A stretch of 64,000 nucleotides of DNA from Streptomyces sp. MMG1533 (GTDB lineage: Bacteria; Actinomycetota; Actinomycetes; Streptomycetales; Streptomycetaceae), in NCBI RefSeq assembly GCF_001279775.1, contig NZ_LGDG01000272.1, forward strand, positions 99,085-163,084. Direction: 5' to 3'. The notes beneath the pieces are model-generated. The model did not search any database and was not told the DNA's origin. It was given only the letters and a program-made list of their open reading frames with translations. Made by a program: the position numbers and the translations under genes. Positions 1-7,694 of this stretch are shown here, piece by piece (the first letter of the stretch is position 1; each line of letters opens with the position of its first letter).

Positions 1-585
1 GTGGTTGAGGCCCGCATGGCCGAGCCGTACCCGGTCCGGGTCGGTGCCGAACCGGGCTGCCAACTGCCGCTGGAACTTGATCGCCACGTTGCACAGGCCG
101 ACCGCGCGGTGGCCGGCGTCCAGCAGTGCGCGGGTGACGATGCCGACCGGGTTGGTGAAGTCGACGATCCAGGCGCCGGGCAGGGACCGACGGCGTACTT
201 CCGCGGCGATGTCGAGGACCACCGGCACCGTGCGCAGCGCCTTCGCGAAGCCTCCGGGGCCGGTGGTCTCCTGGCCGAGCAGGCCGAACTCGTTCGGGAG
301 GGTCTCGTCCACCAGTCGGGCCGTCTGTCCGCCCACGCGCAGCTGGATCAGCACCGCGGCCGCTCCGTCCAGAGCGGGCCCGAGGTCGGTCGTGGTGGTC
401 AGTCGGCCGGGGAATCCGTGCCGGTCGAGGATACGGCGGGACAGGCCGCCGACCACGGCCAGTCGTTCGGCGTCGATGTCGTGCAGGACGAGTTCGTCGA
501 CCGGCAGCAGCTGGGCACGCCGGGCGAAGCCCTCGATCAGTTCGGGTGTGTACGTACTGCCACCGCCGACAACGGTGATCTTCAC
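1..585 (-). CDS. Family 4 glycoside hydrolase (6-phospho-beta-glucosidase type), partial
   Basis: This is the N-terminal part of a GH4 NAD-dependent glycosidase; the 3' end lies outside the window. The start of the protein reads KITVVGGGSTYTPEL, the Rossmann dinucleotide-binding loop typical of the family. Further in are TNPVGIVTRAL and GLCN, the latter carrying the metal-binding Cys-Asn, then GLNH with a likely metal His. GH4 enzymes cleave glycosides by an NAD/Mn2+ redox-elimination mechanism. I chose GTG at 585 because GGGAG precedes it at good spacing; an in-frame ATG at 597 is the alternative. It is the last gene of a minus-strand operon behind two sugar permeases, so it probably hydrolyses the imported (perhaps phosphorylated) oligosaccharide. 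Confidence 0.88.
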   Translation of the reverse strand, partial: MKITVVGGGSTYTPELIEGFARRAQLLPVDELVLHDIDAERLAVVGGLSRRILDRHGFPGRLTTTTDLGPALDGAAAVLIQLRVGGQTARLVDETLPNEFGLLGQETTGPGGFAKALRTVPVVLDIAAEVRRRSLPGAWIVDFTNPVGIVTRALLDAGHRAVGLCNVAIKFQRQLAARFGTDPDRVRLGHAGLNH

Positions 586-630
586 TCGTGCTCCCATGGC
601 TCTGTGGGTGGCGCTGTGGTGGGGCGGGCG

Positions 631-1494
631 TCAGCCCTTGACTCCGGTCAGCGCGATGCCCTCGACGAAGACCTTCTGCGCCAGGAAGAACAGCACCAGG
701 ACGGGCAGCAGGAACATCAACGAGGCCGCCATCTGCAGCTGGTAGGCGTTCTGGTGCCCGTTCTTGGCGAGCTGGCTGAGGGCCACCGCGAGGGTCTGGC
801 CGGTGTCGCTGTTCCCGGTGTAGAGCAGCGGGTTGTAGAAGTCGTTCCACGCGTACAGGAACGCGAAGAGCCCCACGGCGGCGATCGCCGGCTTGGTCAT
901 CGGGACCAGGACCCGCAACAGGATCCGCAGCTCCCCCGCGCCGTCCATCCGGGCCGCCTCGGTGAACTCGTCCGGGATGGTGAGGAAGAACTGGCGCAGC
1001 AGGAAGATGCTGAACGCGTCGCCGAAGAACGTGGGGACGATGAGCGGCTTGAGGGTGCCCACCCAGCCGATGTGCGAGTACATCACGTACAGAGGCAGGC
1101 TGGTGACCTGGGCGGGGATCATCATCGCGGCGAGTACGACCATGAAGACGGCCTCCCGGCCCCGCCACCGCAGCCGGGCCAGCGCGTAGGCCACGGGCAC
1201 CGAGGAGACGACGACGCCGATCGTGGACAGTCCGGCGTACAGCATCGTGTTGGCCAGGTCGCGGCCGAACGGCATGGCCGAGAAGACCTTTTGGAAGTTG
1301 CCGAACTCCCAGGGCGAGGGCCACAGCGAGCCGGTGCCGGCCTGGTGCTGGGTCATGAACGCGGTGAGCACGCAGATCGTCAGTGGCAGCAGGAAGCAGA
1401 GTGCGACCGCGACGGCAGGAGCGTGTTCGGCCAGCAAATACAACAGGCGGCGCCCGGTACGAGATTGACGCTTTGTCAGATCGAGAGTGCTCAT
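631..1494 (-). CDS. Carbohydrate ABC transporter permease, MalG type
   Basis: A 287-residue inner-membrane permease of the binding-protein-dependent sugar ABC family. About six hydrophobic segments are visible, beginning near residue 25. The cytoplasmic EAA loop reads EAARMDGAGELRILLRVLVP, close to the consensus that docks the ATPase. The ATG start overlaps the stop of the upstream permease by four bases (ATGA), which implies translational coupling. No ATPase gene is present in the operon; Streptomyces sugar importers commonly share the multitasking ATPase MsiK, so the same is inferred here. Confidence 0.93.
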   Translation of the reverse strand: MSTLDLTKRQSRTGRRLLYLLAEHAPAVAVALCFLLPLTICVLTAFMTQHQAGTGSLWPSPWEFGNFQKVFSAMPFGRDLANTMLYAGLSTIGVVVSSVPVAYALARLRWRGREAVFMVVLAAMMIPAQVTSLPLYVMYSHIGWVGTLKPLIVPTFFGDAFSIFLLRQFFLTIPDEFTEAARMDGAGELRILLRVLVPMTKPAIAAVGLFAFLYAWNDFYNPLLYTGNSDTGQTLAVALSQLAKNGHQNAYQLQMAASLMFLLPVLVLFFLAQKVFVEGIALTGVKG

Positions 1495-2489
1495 CGGCCA
1501 CCACCCGCGTGGTGCACGAAGCGGCGCGAGGCGCGGATGAACACCACGGTCGCCGCGAAGATGACCAGGAACAGCAGCCAGGCCATGGCCGAGGCGTAGC
1601 CGGTCTTGAAGTAGGAGAAGCCCTGCCGGTACAGCTCCGTCGAGTAGAAGAGCAGCGAGTTGCCGGGGTAGCCGATCAGGTCGTTGCTGGACGACGTGGC
1701 GTTGGCGGAGCTGGAGGCTACGAACGCCTCGGTGAAGTACTGGAAGGTGTAGATCATCCCGGTGAGCAGGGCGAAGAAGATGACCGGGGAGATCGCCGGC
1801 AGGGTGATGCTGCGGAACTTCTGCAGGGCGTTCGCGCCGTCCAGTTCGGCGGCCTCGTACAACTCGCGTGGTACGTCGAGCATGGCGGCCGAGAAGATGA
1901 CCATGACGTTGCCGCTGGCCCACAGTGCCATCAGGACGAGGCTGGGCTTGGACCAGGCGGGGTCGGCGAACCACCCCGGGCCGCTCACGTCCACGAGATC
2001 CAGCAGCCGGTTGAGCGGTCCGACAGGGTTGAGCAGCACGATGAAGGACAGTGCGGCGGCCACCACCGGCACCATGGACGGCAGGAAGAACAGTGTGCGG
2101 TACAGGGCCCTGCCACGCTTGACGCGGATGATCACCCAGGCGGTGAGCATCGCCCAGCCGGTGCGCAGCGGCACCATGACGACGACCATCCACAGCGTGT
2201 TGCGCACCGCCACCCAGAACGTGTCGGACTGGGTGAACAGGGCGCGGTAGTTGCGCAGTCCGACGAACTGGACCGGCCGGTACGAACCGGCCTGGAAGTC
2301 GGTGAGCGAGTAGTACAGCGTGGCGGTCACCGGGTAGAGCACGAAGACGGCGAACCCGATGACGAACGGGGACAGGAAGCCGAGGACGACCCACCAGCGG
2401 GCCCTGCTCGGGCGGCGCCGGGAACCCCGGGCGGGGCGCGGACGCGTCCCGCCCGGGGCGTCGCCGACGGGGGCGACCACGGTCGTCAT
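1491..2489 (-). CDS. Carbohydrate ABC transporter permease, MalF type
   Basis: A 332-residue sugar ABC permease. A basic cytoplasmic N-terminus (about 35 residues rich in Arg/Pro) precedes the first membrane span WWVVLGFLSPFVIGF. The EAA loop is present as EAAELDGANALQKFRSITLP. ATG at 2489 lies just downstream of the solute-binding protein gene and the gene overlaps the next permease by four bases. It should form the heterodimeric channel with the MalG-type partner. Longer ORF extensions on this strand belong to the overlapping lipoprotein gene and were discarded. Confidence 0.93.
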   Translation of the reverse strand: MTTVVAPVGDAPGGTRPRPARGSRRRPSRARWWVVLGFLSPFVIGFAVFVLYPVTATLYYSLTDFQAGSYRPVQFVGLRNYRALFTQSDTFWVAVRNTLWMVVVMVPLRTGWAMLTAWVIIRVKRGRALYRTLFFLPSMVPVVAAALSFIVLLNPVGPLNRLLDLVDVSGPGWFADPAWSKPSLVLMALWASGNVMVIFSAAMLDVPRELYEAAELDGANALQKFRSITLPAISPVIFFALLTGMIYTFQYFTEAFVASSSANATSSSNDLIGYPGNSLLFYSTELYRQGFSYFKTGYASAMAWLLFLVIFAATVVFIRASRRFVHHAGGGR

Positions 2490-2491
2490 CT

Positions 2492-3838
2492 CTACTGCCC
2501 GCTCTCGGAGTTGAGAGCGTCGATCTTCTTCCCGACGGCGGCCAGTCCGTCGGCGGCGTTCTTCACCTTGCCCTGCTCGTACTCGAGGAGGAAGGCGCGC
2601 CAGGTGTCCATGTCCTCGACGCCTGCCGGAGTGAGCGTCTTGTAGGAGGAGTTCGGGTTCTCGAAGATGTCGACGAACGGCTTCCAGTGCGGGTCGTCCG
2701 CCTTGTCCCAGGCCTTCAGCGCGGCGAACGTGGTGGGGATGTTGTAGACCGTGTCGGCGAGGGTGTTGAGGAACGTGGTGTCGGTGGTGAGCTGCTGGAG
2801 CGCGAAGAACGCCTCCTGCTTGTGCTGGGAGCCGGCCGACAGATAGGCGACGGTGCCGAGGGTGGTACCCGCGCCGTAAGTCCCCGACGACCCGTCCAGC
2901 ACCGGCATCGGGACCACTCCGTAGTCGAAGTCCTTCTTCTCCGTGGCGATCTCGCCGATGTGCCACTCACCGTCGAGCTCCATGGCCGCGGCGCCGGTCA
3001 GCAGCGGGTTGCCCGCGTCGTCGGCGTGCGGCTGGTAACGGCCGACGAACTTCTGCACGTTCGCCTTGCCGTAGTAGTCGATGAGTTCCTGGTCCCACTT
3101 CAGGAGCTGCTGCCACTTGGGGTCGGAGGCGAAGGTCGTCTTGCCGTCCTTGCCGTAGAAGTCGCTGCCGCTGTGCGCCCCGGTGAAGGCGTACCGGTTG
3201 ACGTCGAAGTCGGAGCGGGGGACGAAGCCGAAGGTCTTGATGGAGCCGTCCACGTTCTTCACAGTCAACTTCTTGGCGGCGGCCGTCAGTTCGGCGAGCG
3301 TCTTGGGCGGCTTGAGACCGGCCGCGTCGAACATCTTCTTGTTGTAGTAGAGGGCGAAGGCGTCGGTCAGCAGCGGCAGCGCGCACTGTTTGCCCTGGTA
3401 GCCGGTGTAGACGAGGGTCGCGGCCGGGAAGGTCTTGGCCGTGTCCACACCTGCCGAGGACAGATACGGCTTCAGGTCGGCGACCGTGCCGTTGTAGCAG
3501 AACTTGGCCACGTTGTCGGGTGTGGAGCTGATGAACACGTCGGGCGGATCGCCCGCGGCGACCGCCTTGGCATAGGCGGCGTCGTCCTTGTTGGGCACGA
3601 ACTTCACGGTGAGCCACGGGTACTTGGTGTGCAGCCGGCCCAGCGTCGATTTGAAGGCCGCCACCTCGTTGGGGAGGTGGTTGAACGTCCAGACGGTGAC
3701 GGTGGTGGGCTTGTGCGAGGCGCCCGGCGTGATGGCGGAATCGGGTTGCGAGGACGTGGGCCCGGTGGACGTACAGCCGGCCAGCAGCAGTACGCCGGCA
3801 GCCGTGACGGCCGCGGCCCCGGTGATAGGTTTGAACAC
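2492..3838 (-). CDS. Extracellular sugar-binding lipoprotein (SBP)
   Basis: A 448-residue solute-binding protein of the family 1 extracellular type. The N-terminus is a lipoprotein signal with lipobox LLAGC (Cys about residue 22), so the mature protein should be anchored to the outer face of the membrane. The body shows SBP_bac_1 hallmarks such as TVTVWTFNHLPNEVAAFKS, LYYNKKMFDAAGLKPPKT and ELDGEWHIGEI. Start GTG 3838 is supported by GAGGAAGGA upstream. It is the first gene of the SBP-permease-permease-GH4 operon and defines the specificity of uptake; the actual sugar cannot be read from sequence, though the GH4 partner suggests a beta-glucoside or similar disaccharide. Confidence 0.93.
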   Translation of the reverse strand: MFKPITGAAAVTAAGVLLLAGCTSTGPTSSQPDSAITPGASHKPTTVTVWTFNHLPNEVAAFKSTLGRLHTKYPWLTVKFVPNKDDAAYAKAVAAGDPPDVFISSTPDNVAKFCYNGTVADLKPYLSSAGVDTAKTFPAATLVYTGYQGKQCALPLLTDAFALYYNKKMFDAAGLKPPKTLAELTAAAKKLTVKNVDGSIKTFGFVPRSDFDVNRYAFTGAHSGSDFYGKDGKTTFASDPKWQQLLKWDQELIDYYGKANVQKFVGRYQPHADDAGNPLLTGAAAMELDGEWHIGEIATEKKDFDYGVVPMPVLDGSSGTYGAGTTLGTVAYLSAGSQHKQEAFFALQQLTTDTTFLNTLADTVYNIPTTFAALKAWDKADDPHWKPFVDIFENPNSSYKTLTPAGVEDMDTWRAFLLEYEQGKVKNAADGLAAVGKKIDALNSESGQ

Positions 3839-3925
3839 TGATCGTCCTTCCTCGGAGATGGCATTCCCTGGGTGACGGATCGGTCGGTCGGTCGATCCGG
3901 GCGTGGCAACGCCCGGTGACCTCTG

Positions 3926-3959
3926 GCGGCGACGCTGTCCTGCAAGACGGCGTCGCCGC
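3926..3959 (-). terminator. Probable terminator of the ROK regulator gene
   Basis: A 10-bp perfect inverted repeat (GCGGCGACGC and GCGTCGCCGC) with a 14-base loop lies seven bases past the stop codon of the ROK gene. There is no obvious T-run, as is usual in Streptomyces. It separates the regulator transcript from the sugar operon. Confidence 0.55.
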
Positions 3960-3965
3960 GGTGCA

Positions 3966-5177
3966 TCAGGACAGAGGCAGCGGTGGCTCTGTCGGTGCGA
4001 CGGGAGTGGTGGCGGCGGCGAAGGCGGACTCCCGGGCCAGCTCCGCCGACATGGTGGTGGCACCGGTGAGTACGGCGCCCGGACCGAGGTCCGAGGCGAC
4101 CACCGGGGGCCGGAACGTACTGAAATCGGCCAGGTGACGAGCGACCGGTTCGAGCAGCAGGTCACCGTTGGCGCCGATGGCGCCGCCCAGCACGATGAGC
4201 GCCGGGTCGATCAGAGGCACCACGCAGGCCACCACGTAGGCCACACTGCGGGCGGTGTCGTCCACGATCCCGAGCGCGCCGGGATCTCCCGCACGGGCGA
4301 GTTCGAAGACGGTACGGGGACTGCCGTCACCCGGCAGTCCCAGGCTCTGCGCCCGGGCACTGATGTAGCGCGCACCCAGGTGGTCCTGCACGAGGTCCCG
4401 ACGCCGACCGGCCGGCGCGATCATCCGGTCACTGGGCAGGTAGCCCGCCTCTCCGGCCACTCCGGTGGCACCCCGCCGGACGCGGCCGTCGACCACCAGG
4501 CCGAGGCCCAGACCGACTCCGAGGCTGACCAGGACGAAGTCGTCGACCTCGGCGCCGCACCCGTGGGTGCGCTCGGCCAGCGCGGCGAGGTTCACGTCGT
4601 TCTCCAGGACCAGTGGCACCGGCATCACGCGGCCGAGCGCCTCCCCGAGGCCCCGCCCCGCGTCGGGCAGGCCGGCCGCGTACGACAGGGTGCGTCCGTC
4701 CGGTCCGACCGCGGCCGGCAGCCCCATGACGACCTGGGTGAGGTCCTCCAGCGGGCGGTCCACCTGCCGGGCCAGCTCAACGCACATCTCCAGGACCTGC
4801 CCGACGAGCGCATCGCCGCCCCGGTGCCCGAGTTGCTCGGCCTCGGACCGCGCCCGGACCCGGCCGGTGACGTCGGCGACAGCGGCGCGGATCTTCCGAT
4901 GCCCCACGTCCACGCCGACCGCGAAGGCGCAGTCGGCGTTCACCCGGTACTGCGCCGGCGCCGGCCCCTTGCGCCCGGTCACCGGGCCCACCTCGGTGAT
5001 CACCCCGCGCTCCAACAGCAGCCCGACCGCGGCCGCCACGGTCGGCCGCGACAGCGGGAACCGTCCGGCGAGGTCGGTGGTCGTGATGGGTCCCGCCTCG
5101 TCGATCGCCTCCAGCACGGCGCGGCCGTTGAGCGAGCGCAGCAGCCGCTGCGGGCCTGCTGGGTAACGGCGGGTCAC
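3966..5177 (-). CDS. ROK-family transcriptional regulator
   Basis: A 403-residue protein with an N-terminal winged helix (about residues 10-75, ITTTDLAGRFPLSRPTVAAAVGLLLERGVI) and a C-terminal ROK sugar-kinase fold (FAVGVDVGHRKIRAAVADVTG, then GVGLGLGLVVDGRVRRGATGVAGEAGYLP). The Cys-rich zinc motif usually following the GHMP-like segment is missing, and catalytic kinase residues are not apparent, so it should act only as a repressor sensing a sugar. It is transcribed towards the sugar operon from its own promoter. A palindrome overlapping that promoter suggests autorepression, and control of the downstream operon is inferred from position. Confidence 0.9.
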   Translation of the reverse strand: MTRRYPAGPQRLLRSLNGRAVLEAIDEAGPITTTDLAGRFPLSRPTVAAAVGLLLERGVITEVGPVTGRKGPAPAQYRVNADCAFAVGVDVGHRKIRAAVADVTGRVRARSEAEQLGHRGGDALVGQVLEMCVELARQVDRPLEDLTQVVMGLPAAVGPDGRTLSYAAGLPDAGRGLGEALGRVMPVPLVLENDVNLAALAERTHGCGAEVDDFVLVSLGVGLGLGLVVDGRVRRGATGVAGEAGYLPSDRMIAPAGRRRDLVQDHLGARYISARAQSLGLPGDGSPRTVFELARAGDPGALGIVDDTARSVAYVVACVVPLIDPALIVLGGAIGANGDLLLEPVARHLADFSTFRPPVVASDLGPGAVLTGATTMSAELARESAFAAATTPVAPTEPPLPLS

Positions 5178-5202
5178 GGTGCCCCCATCTCGCCAGGCTC
5201 TG

Positions 5203-5227
5203 TAAGAAAGAAAGTTGCTTATTTATA
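5203..5227 (-). promoter_or_regulatory. Operator-like palindrome and -10 element of the ROK gene
   Basis: Bases 5203-5221 form an inverted repeat of the form TAAGNAANNNNNTTNCTTA, 26 bases upstream of the GTG start. Overlapping it on the minus strand is TATAAAT (about 5221-5227), an unusually AT-rich -10-like element for this genome. The overlap of palindrome and promoter is what an autorepressed ROK gene would show. Binding is inferred. Confidence 0.55.
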
Positions 5228-5321
5228 CGCGCGCGCATGGCCGGAATCAACCCTTCGAACCCATCGGGCGTCCGCATCAGGTGAGGCGCATCTGCACGCC
5301 CGCGCAGGCTTGCCATACGCC

Positions 5322-5372
5322 GTACTCGATGTACTCGTGTACTCATGCACTCGACGTACTCGTGTGCTCGAT
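5322..5372. repeat. Six tandem GTACTCGW-type units
   Basis: Six near-identical 8-9 bp units (GTACTCGAT, GTACTCGT, GTACTCAT, GCACTCGAC, GTACTCGT, GTGCTCGAT) lie end to end, upstream of the small ORF at 5415. The degenerate spacing looks more like an array of protein-binding sites than slippage. Function unknown. Confidence 0.6.
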
Positions 5373-5414
5373 GCGAATACGGAGATTCCACCCGTCGGAG
5401 GAGGCCGGCTCACA

Positions 5415-5528
5415 GTGAACGAACGACTCCCATCGACCGGCGCCGATGCCAATGCCGGCCTAGCGGTCAACGGTGTCCACCTCGTCCTGCCTACCGACGG
5501 CGGTGAAGTCGCCCTTGCCTCCACCTGA
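5415..5528 (+). CDS. Small 37-residue ORF, unknown
   Basis: This GTG ORF has a very strong ribosome binding site, GGAGGAGG, ten bases upstream. The product, starting MNERLPSTGADANAGLAVNG and ending in ALAST, has no recognised domain, membrane segment or Cys/His cluster. It ends 20 bases before the next small gene and could be a leader or co-transcribed peptide. The quality of the ribosome binding site is the main support. Confidence 0.4.
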   Translation: MNERLPSTGADANAGLAVNGVHLVLPTDGGEVALAST

Positions 5529-5548
5529 CACCGCGCTGCACACCTGCG

Positions 5549-5887
5549 GTGACTGACTCCCACACCACCTGGGGCGGGCCGCAGGAATACACCGACGCAT
5601 TCCTGCGGTCCGCCCGCCGCGCTGTCCGGGATCTGTGCGAGCGGCGGGGGGCCGAGTTCGAATCACTCACGCACGACGCCGCACCCGATGCCGCGGGCGA
5701 CATGATCGTCGCCGCCACGGCAGTGGTACGTTTCCGCGGCCACCGCTGCGCTTTCCGCCGCGGGATCTGGCCCCCGAGCCATCCCGCCACCACCCGCGCC
5801 GCCATCTACGCCACGGTCTTGGAGGAGCGACTGCTGACGCGCGTGCATCCGCTCCCCGACGACGGCACGTCGACCCTCGACCTCTGA
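5549..5887 (+). CDS. Hypothetical protein, 112 residues
   Basis: A GTG-start ORF with typical Streptomyces codon bias and no recognised family. The protein is mixed alpha/beta in character, with an N-terminal helix-like stretch (EYTDAFLRSARRAVRDLCERRG) and a central hydrophobic strand (DMIVAATAVVRFRG). There is no signal peptide or transmembrane segment. It follows a 37-residue ORF and may be co-transcribed with it. The ribosome binding site is weak. Confidence 0.45.
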   Translation: MTDSHTTWGGPQEYTDAFLRSARRAVRDLCERRGAEFESLTHDAAPDAAGDMIVAATAVVRFRGHRCAFRRGIWPPSHPATTRAAIYATVLEERLLTRVHPLPDDGTSTLDL

Positions 5888-6428
5888 AGTTACCTACTCC
5901 TGCCCCCAGTTGGGCGCTCAACGGCCGGTAGCACCACCCGACGTCACCTTCAGCAGCGTCATGGCCCAGTCGACCTGCTGCTTCCCTCAGGCAAGACCGT
6001 GTCCTGAACACGGGAGGGGTGGTGGACCGTGACGTGACGGTCCACCGTGGCGTTGGCCGCGACGCGTTGCCCGGTCCCGGCTCCCCTTCCCCGCGGCCCA
6101 TGGCGCTTCGGTGCCCCGTTGACAGGGGCGCCGCGCGACTCACAGAATCGACGCCATGACCGGGCACGAGTTCGACACGACGGGGCCGTTGCGCGTCCCG
6201 GATCGGACCGGGTGCGAGCGCTCAGGCCGCTAGCCGGACTGCTGCCGAGCCGTGTGCTCACCGCGCGCCGCAGGCCGTGCCGGTCTTCTTCCCCTCTCTG
6301 TGCTCCGGATGACTGCCGGTACACGTCGGCGCTGCATCACGAACTTTCCGTTCGCGGCATGCGAGGGCACACGTCCCGAGCCGGCTGTCGTCTGCCACCG
6401 CCAGAACACGTACGAGGAGAGGGATTCG
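5888..6428. other. Non-coding stretch with a strong hairpin
   Basis: No convincing gene is visible in these 541 bases. Bases 6021-6046 form a perfect 10-bp inverted repeat, GGTGGACCGT and ACGGTCCACC, with loop GACGTG. This could be the terminator of the upstream small genes or an operator. A 25-codon ORF at about 6156 has no supporting signals. Confidence 0.5.
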
Positions 6429-7367
6429 ATGACTGTCATGAACGCCGGGCCGCAGCCCGCGCTGCGCGAGGCCCGCGTGCCCGAGGGCGGGATGTACGAG
6501 GGCGCGCGCGTCCTGCGCCGGTTGCCCGAGGGGTGCGAGGAGCGCCCGTACGAGCAGTTCGAGCTCGTGCCGCAGGGGTGCACGATCGGGGCCGAGATAC
6601 GGGGCCTCAGTCTCGCGCGGCCGTTGGGGGACGCGCTGCGCGAGGAGTTGAACCGCGCGCTGCTGGAGTGGAAAGTGCTCTTCTTCCGCGGTCAGCGGCT
6701 GACCTCCGCGCAGCAGCGTGACTTCGCCCGGCGGTGGGGGGTGTTGGAGACCAACCCGCTGCTCGCCCAGGGTTCCAGCGAGGATGTCGTCCGTTTCGAC
6801 AAGGGCTCCGGCACGCCGCCCACCTTCGAGAACGTCTGGCACGCCGATGTGACCTTCCGGCAGCGGCCGGCGCTCGGCGCCTTGCTCCAGGTGCACGAGG
6901 TCCCGCCGTTCGGCGGGGACACCCTGTGGGCGGACATGGCCGCCGCCTACGACAATCTGCCCCGCGAGGTGAAGGACCGCATCGACGGGGCCAGGGCCGT
7001 GCACGACTTCATCCCCGGCTTCGCCCGCTTCTATCCGCCGGAGCGGCTCATACCTCTCCAGCCCGCCTTCCCGCCCGTGGAGCATCCGGTGGTGCGCACC
7101 CACCCGGAGACGGGACGGCGGCTGCTCTTCGTCAACACCTCGTTCACCACCCGGATCACCGGCATGGAGCGCGAGGAGAGCGACCGGCTGTTGCGCTACC
7201 TCACGCAGCAGGCCCATGTGCCGGAGTATCAGGTGCGGTTCCGGTGGCAGCCGGGCGACGTCGCGTTCTGGGACAACCGTGCCACCCAGCACTACGCGGT
7301 GAACGACTACGCGCCGCACCGCCGGGTCGCGGAACGGGTCGCCATCGCCGGTGACCGCCCGTTCTGA
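6429..7367 (+). CDS. TauD/TfdA-family Fe(II)/2-oxoglutarate dioxygenase
   Basis: A 312-residue member of the TauD family, which couples 2-oxoglutarate decarboxylation to substrate hydroxylation. The metal-binding HxD pair is in ENVWHADVTF (His138, Asp140) and the distal His is in TQHYAVNDY (about 288), followed by the Arg-rich HRRVAERV that binds 2-oxoglutarate. The substrate-side loop FGGDTLWADM is also typical. ATG 6429 is preceded by GAGGAGAGGG. An N-terminal extension of about 45 residues before the usual TauD start is slightly long. Taurine or another sulfonate is possible, but no sulfonate transporter lies nearby, so the substrate is open. Confidence 0.9.
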   Translation: MTVMNAGPQPALREARVPEGGMYEGARVLRRLPEGCEERPYEQFELVPQGCTIGAEIRGLSLARPLGDALREELNRALLEWKVLFFRGQRLTSAQQRDFARRWGVLETNPLLAQGSSEDVVRFDKGSGTPPTFENVWHADVTFRQRPALGALLQVHEVPPFGGDTLWADMAAAYDNLPREVKDRIDGARAVHDFIPGFARFYPPERLIPLQPAFPPVEHPVVRTHPETGRRLLFVNTSFTTRITGMEREESDRLLRYLTQQAHVPEYQVRFRWQPGDVAFWDNRATQHYAVNDYAPHRRVAERVAIAGDRPF

Positions 7368-7402
7368 CGCCCCGTACCCACAGCAGTCATCCCCCGGCAC
7401 CG

Positions 7403-7444
7403 GCACCCGCACCCGCACCCGCACCCGCACCCGCACCCGCACCC
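7403..7444. repeat. GCACCC hexamer tandem repeat, seven units
   Basis: Seven perfect copies of GCACCC directly follow the dioxygenase gene. It is a simple-sequence array in non-coding DNA and should be prone to slippage. The rest of 7368-7694 shows no gene. Confidence 0.85.
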
Positions 7445-7694
7445 ACTCTCCCGCGCACCACGACAGGCGCGGGCCGCGGCAGGTTTGGTGCACGGGGTCC
7501 CGCCGTTCGTGTGCGCGACGGCCGCCCAACCAGCCGTATCCGGACGGGAATTGGACCGACCTGCTGCGGACGCATTGACCCTTGGCAGGCGGCGCGCTTT
7601 CATCACGTGGATCCTCGTGAGTCCTCTGCGCAGGGTGGGGGCACGGGATACAGGGGCGGCCGTGGTCGCCCCCGGCCGAAGGGGGAGCCACCTG

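Noticed and set aside
1..1599. A 532-codon plus-strand ORF across the left sugar operon
   Set aside because: It is antisense to the GH4 and permease genes, whose motifs are unambiguous; its composition (Gln, Arg, Gly, His) is the usual GC-rich shadow pattern.
6156..6233. A 25-codon ORF
   Set aside because: It lacks a ribosome binding site and any sign of coding bias.
7403..7444. Possible CRISPR-like repeat
   Set aside because: The units are contiguous hexamers with no spacers and there are no cas genes.
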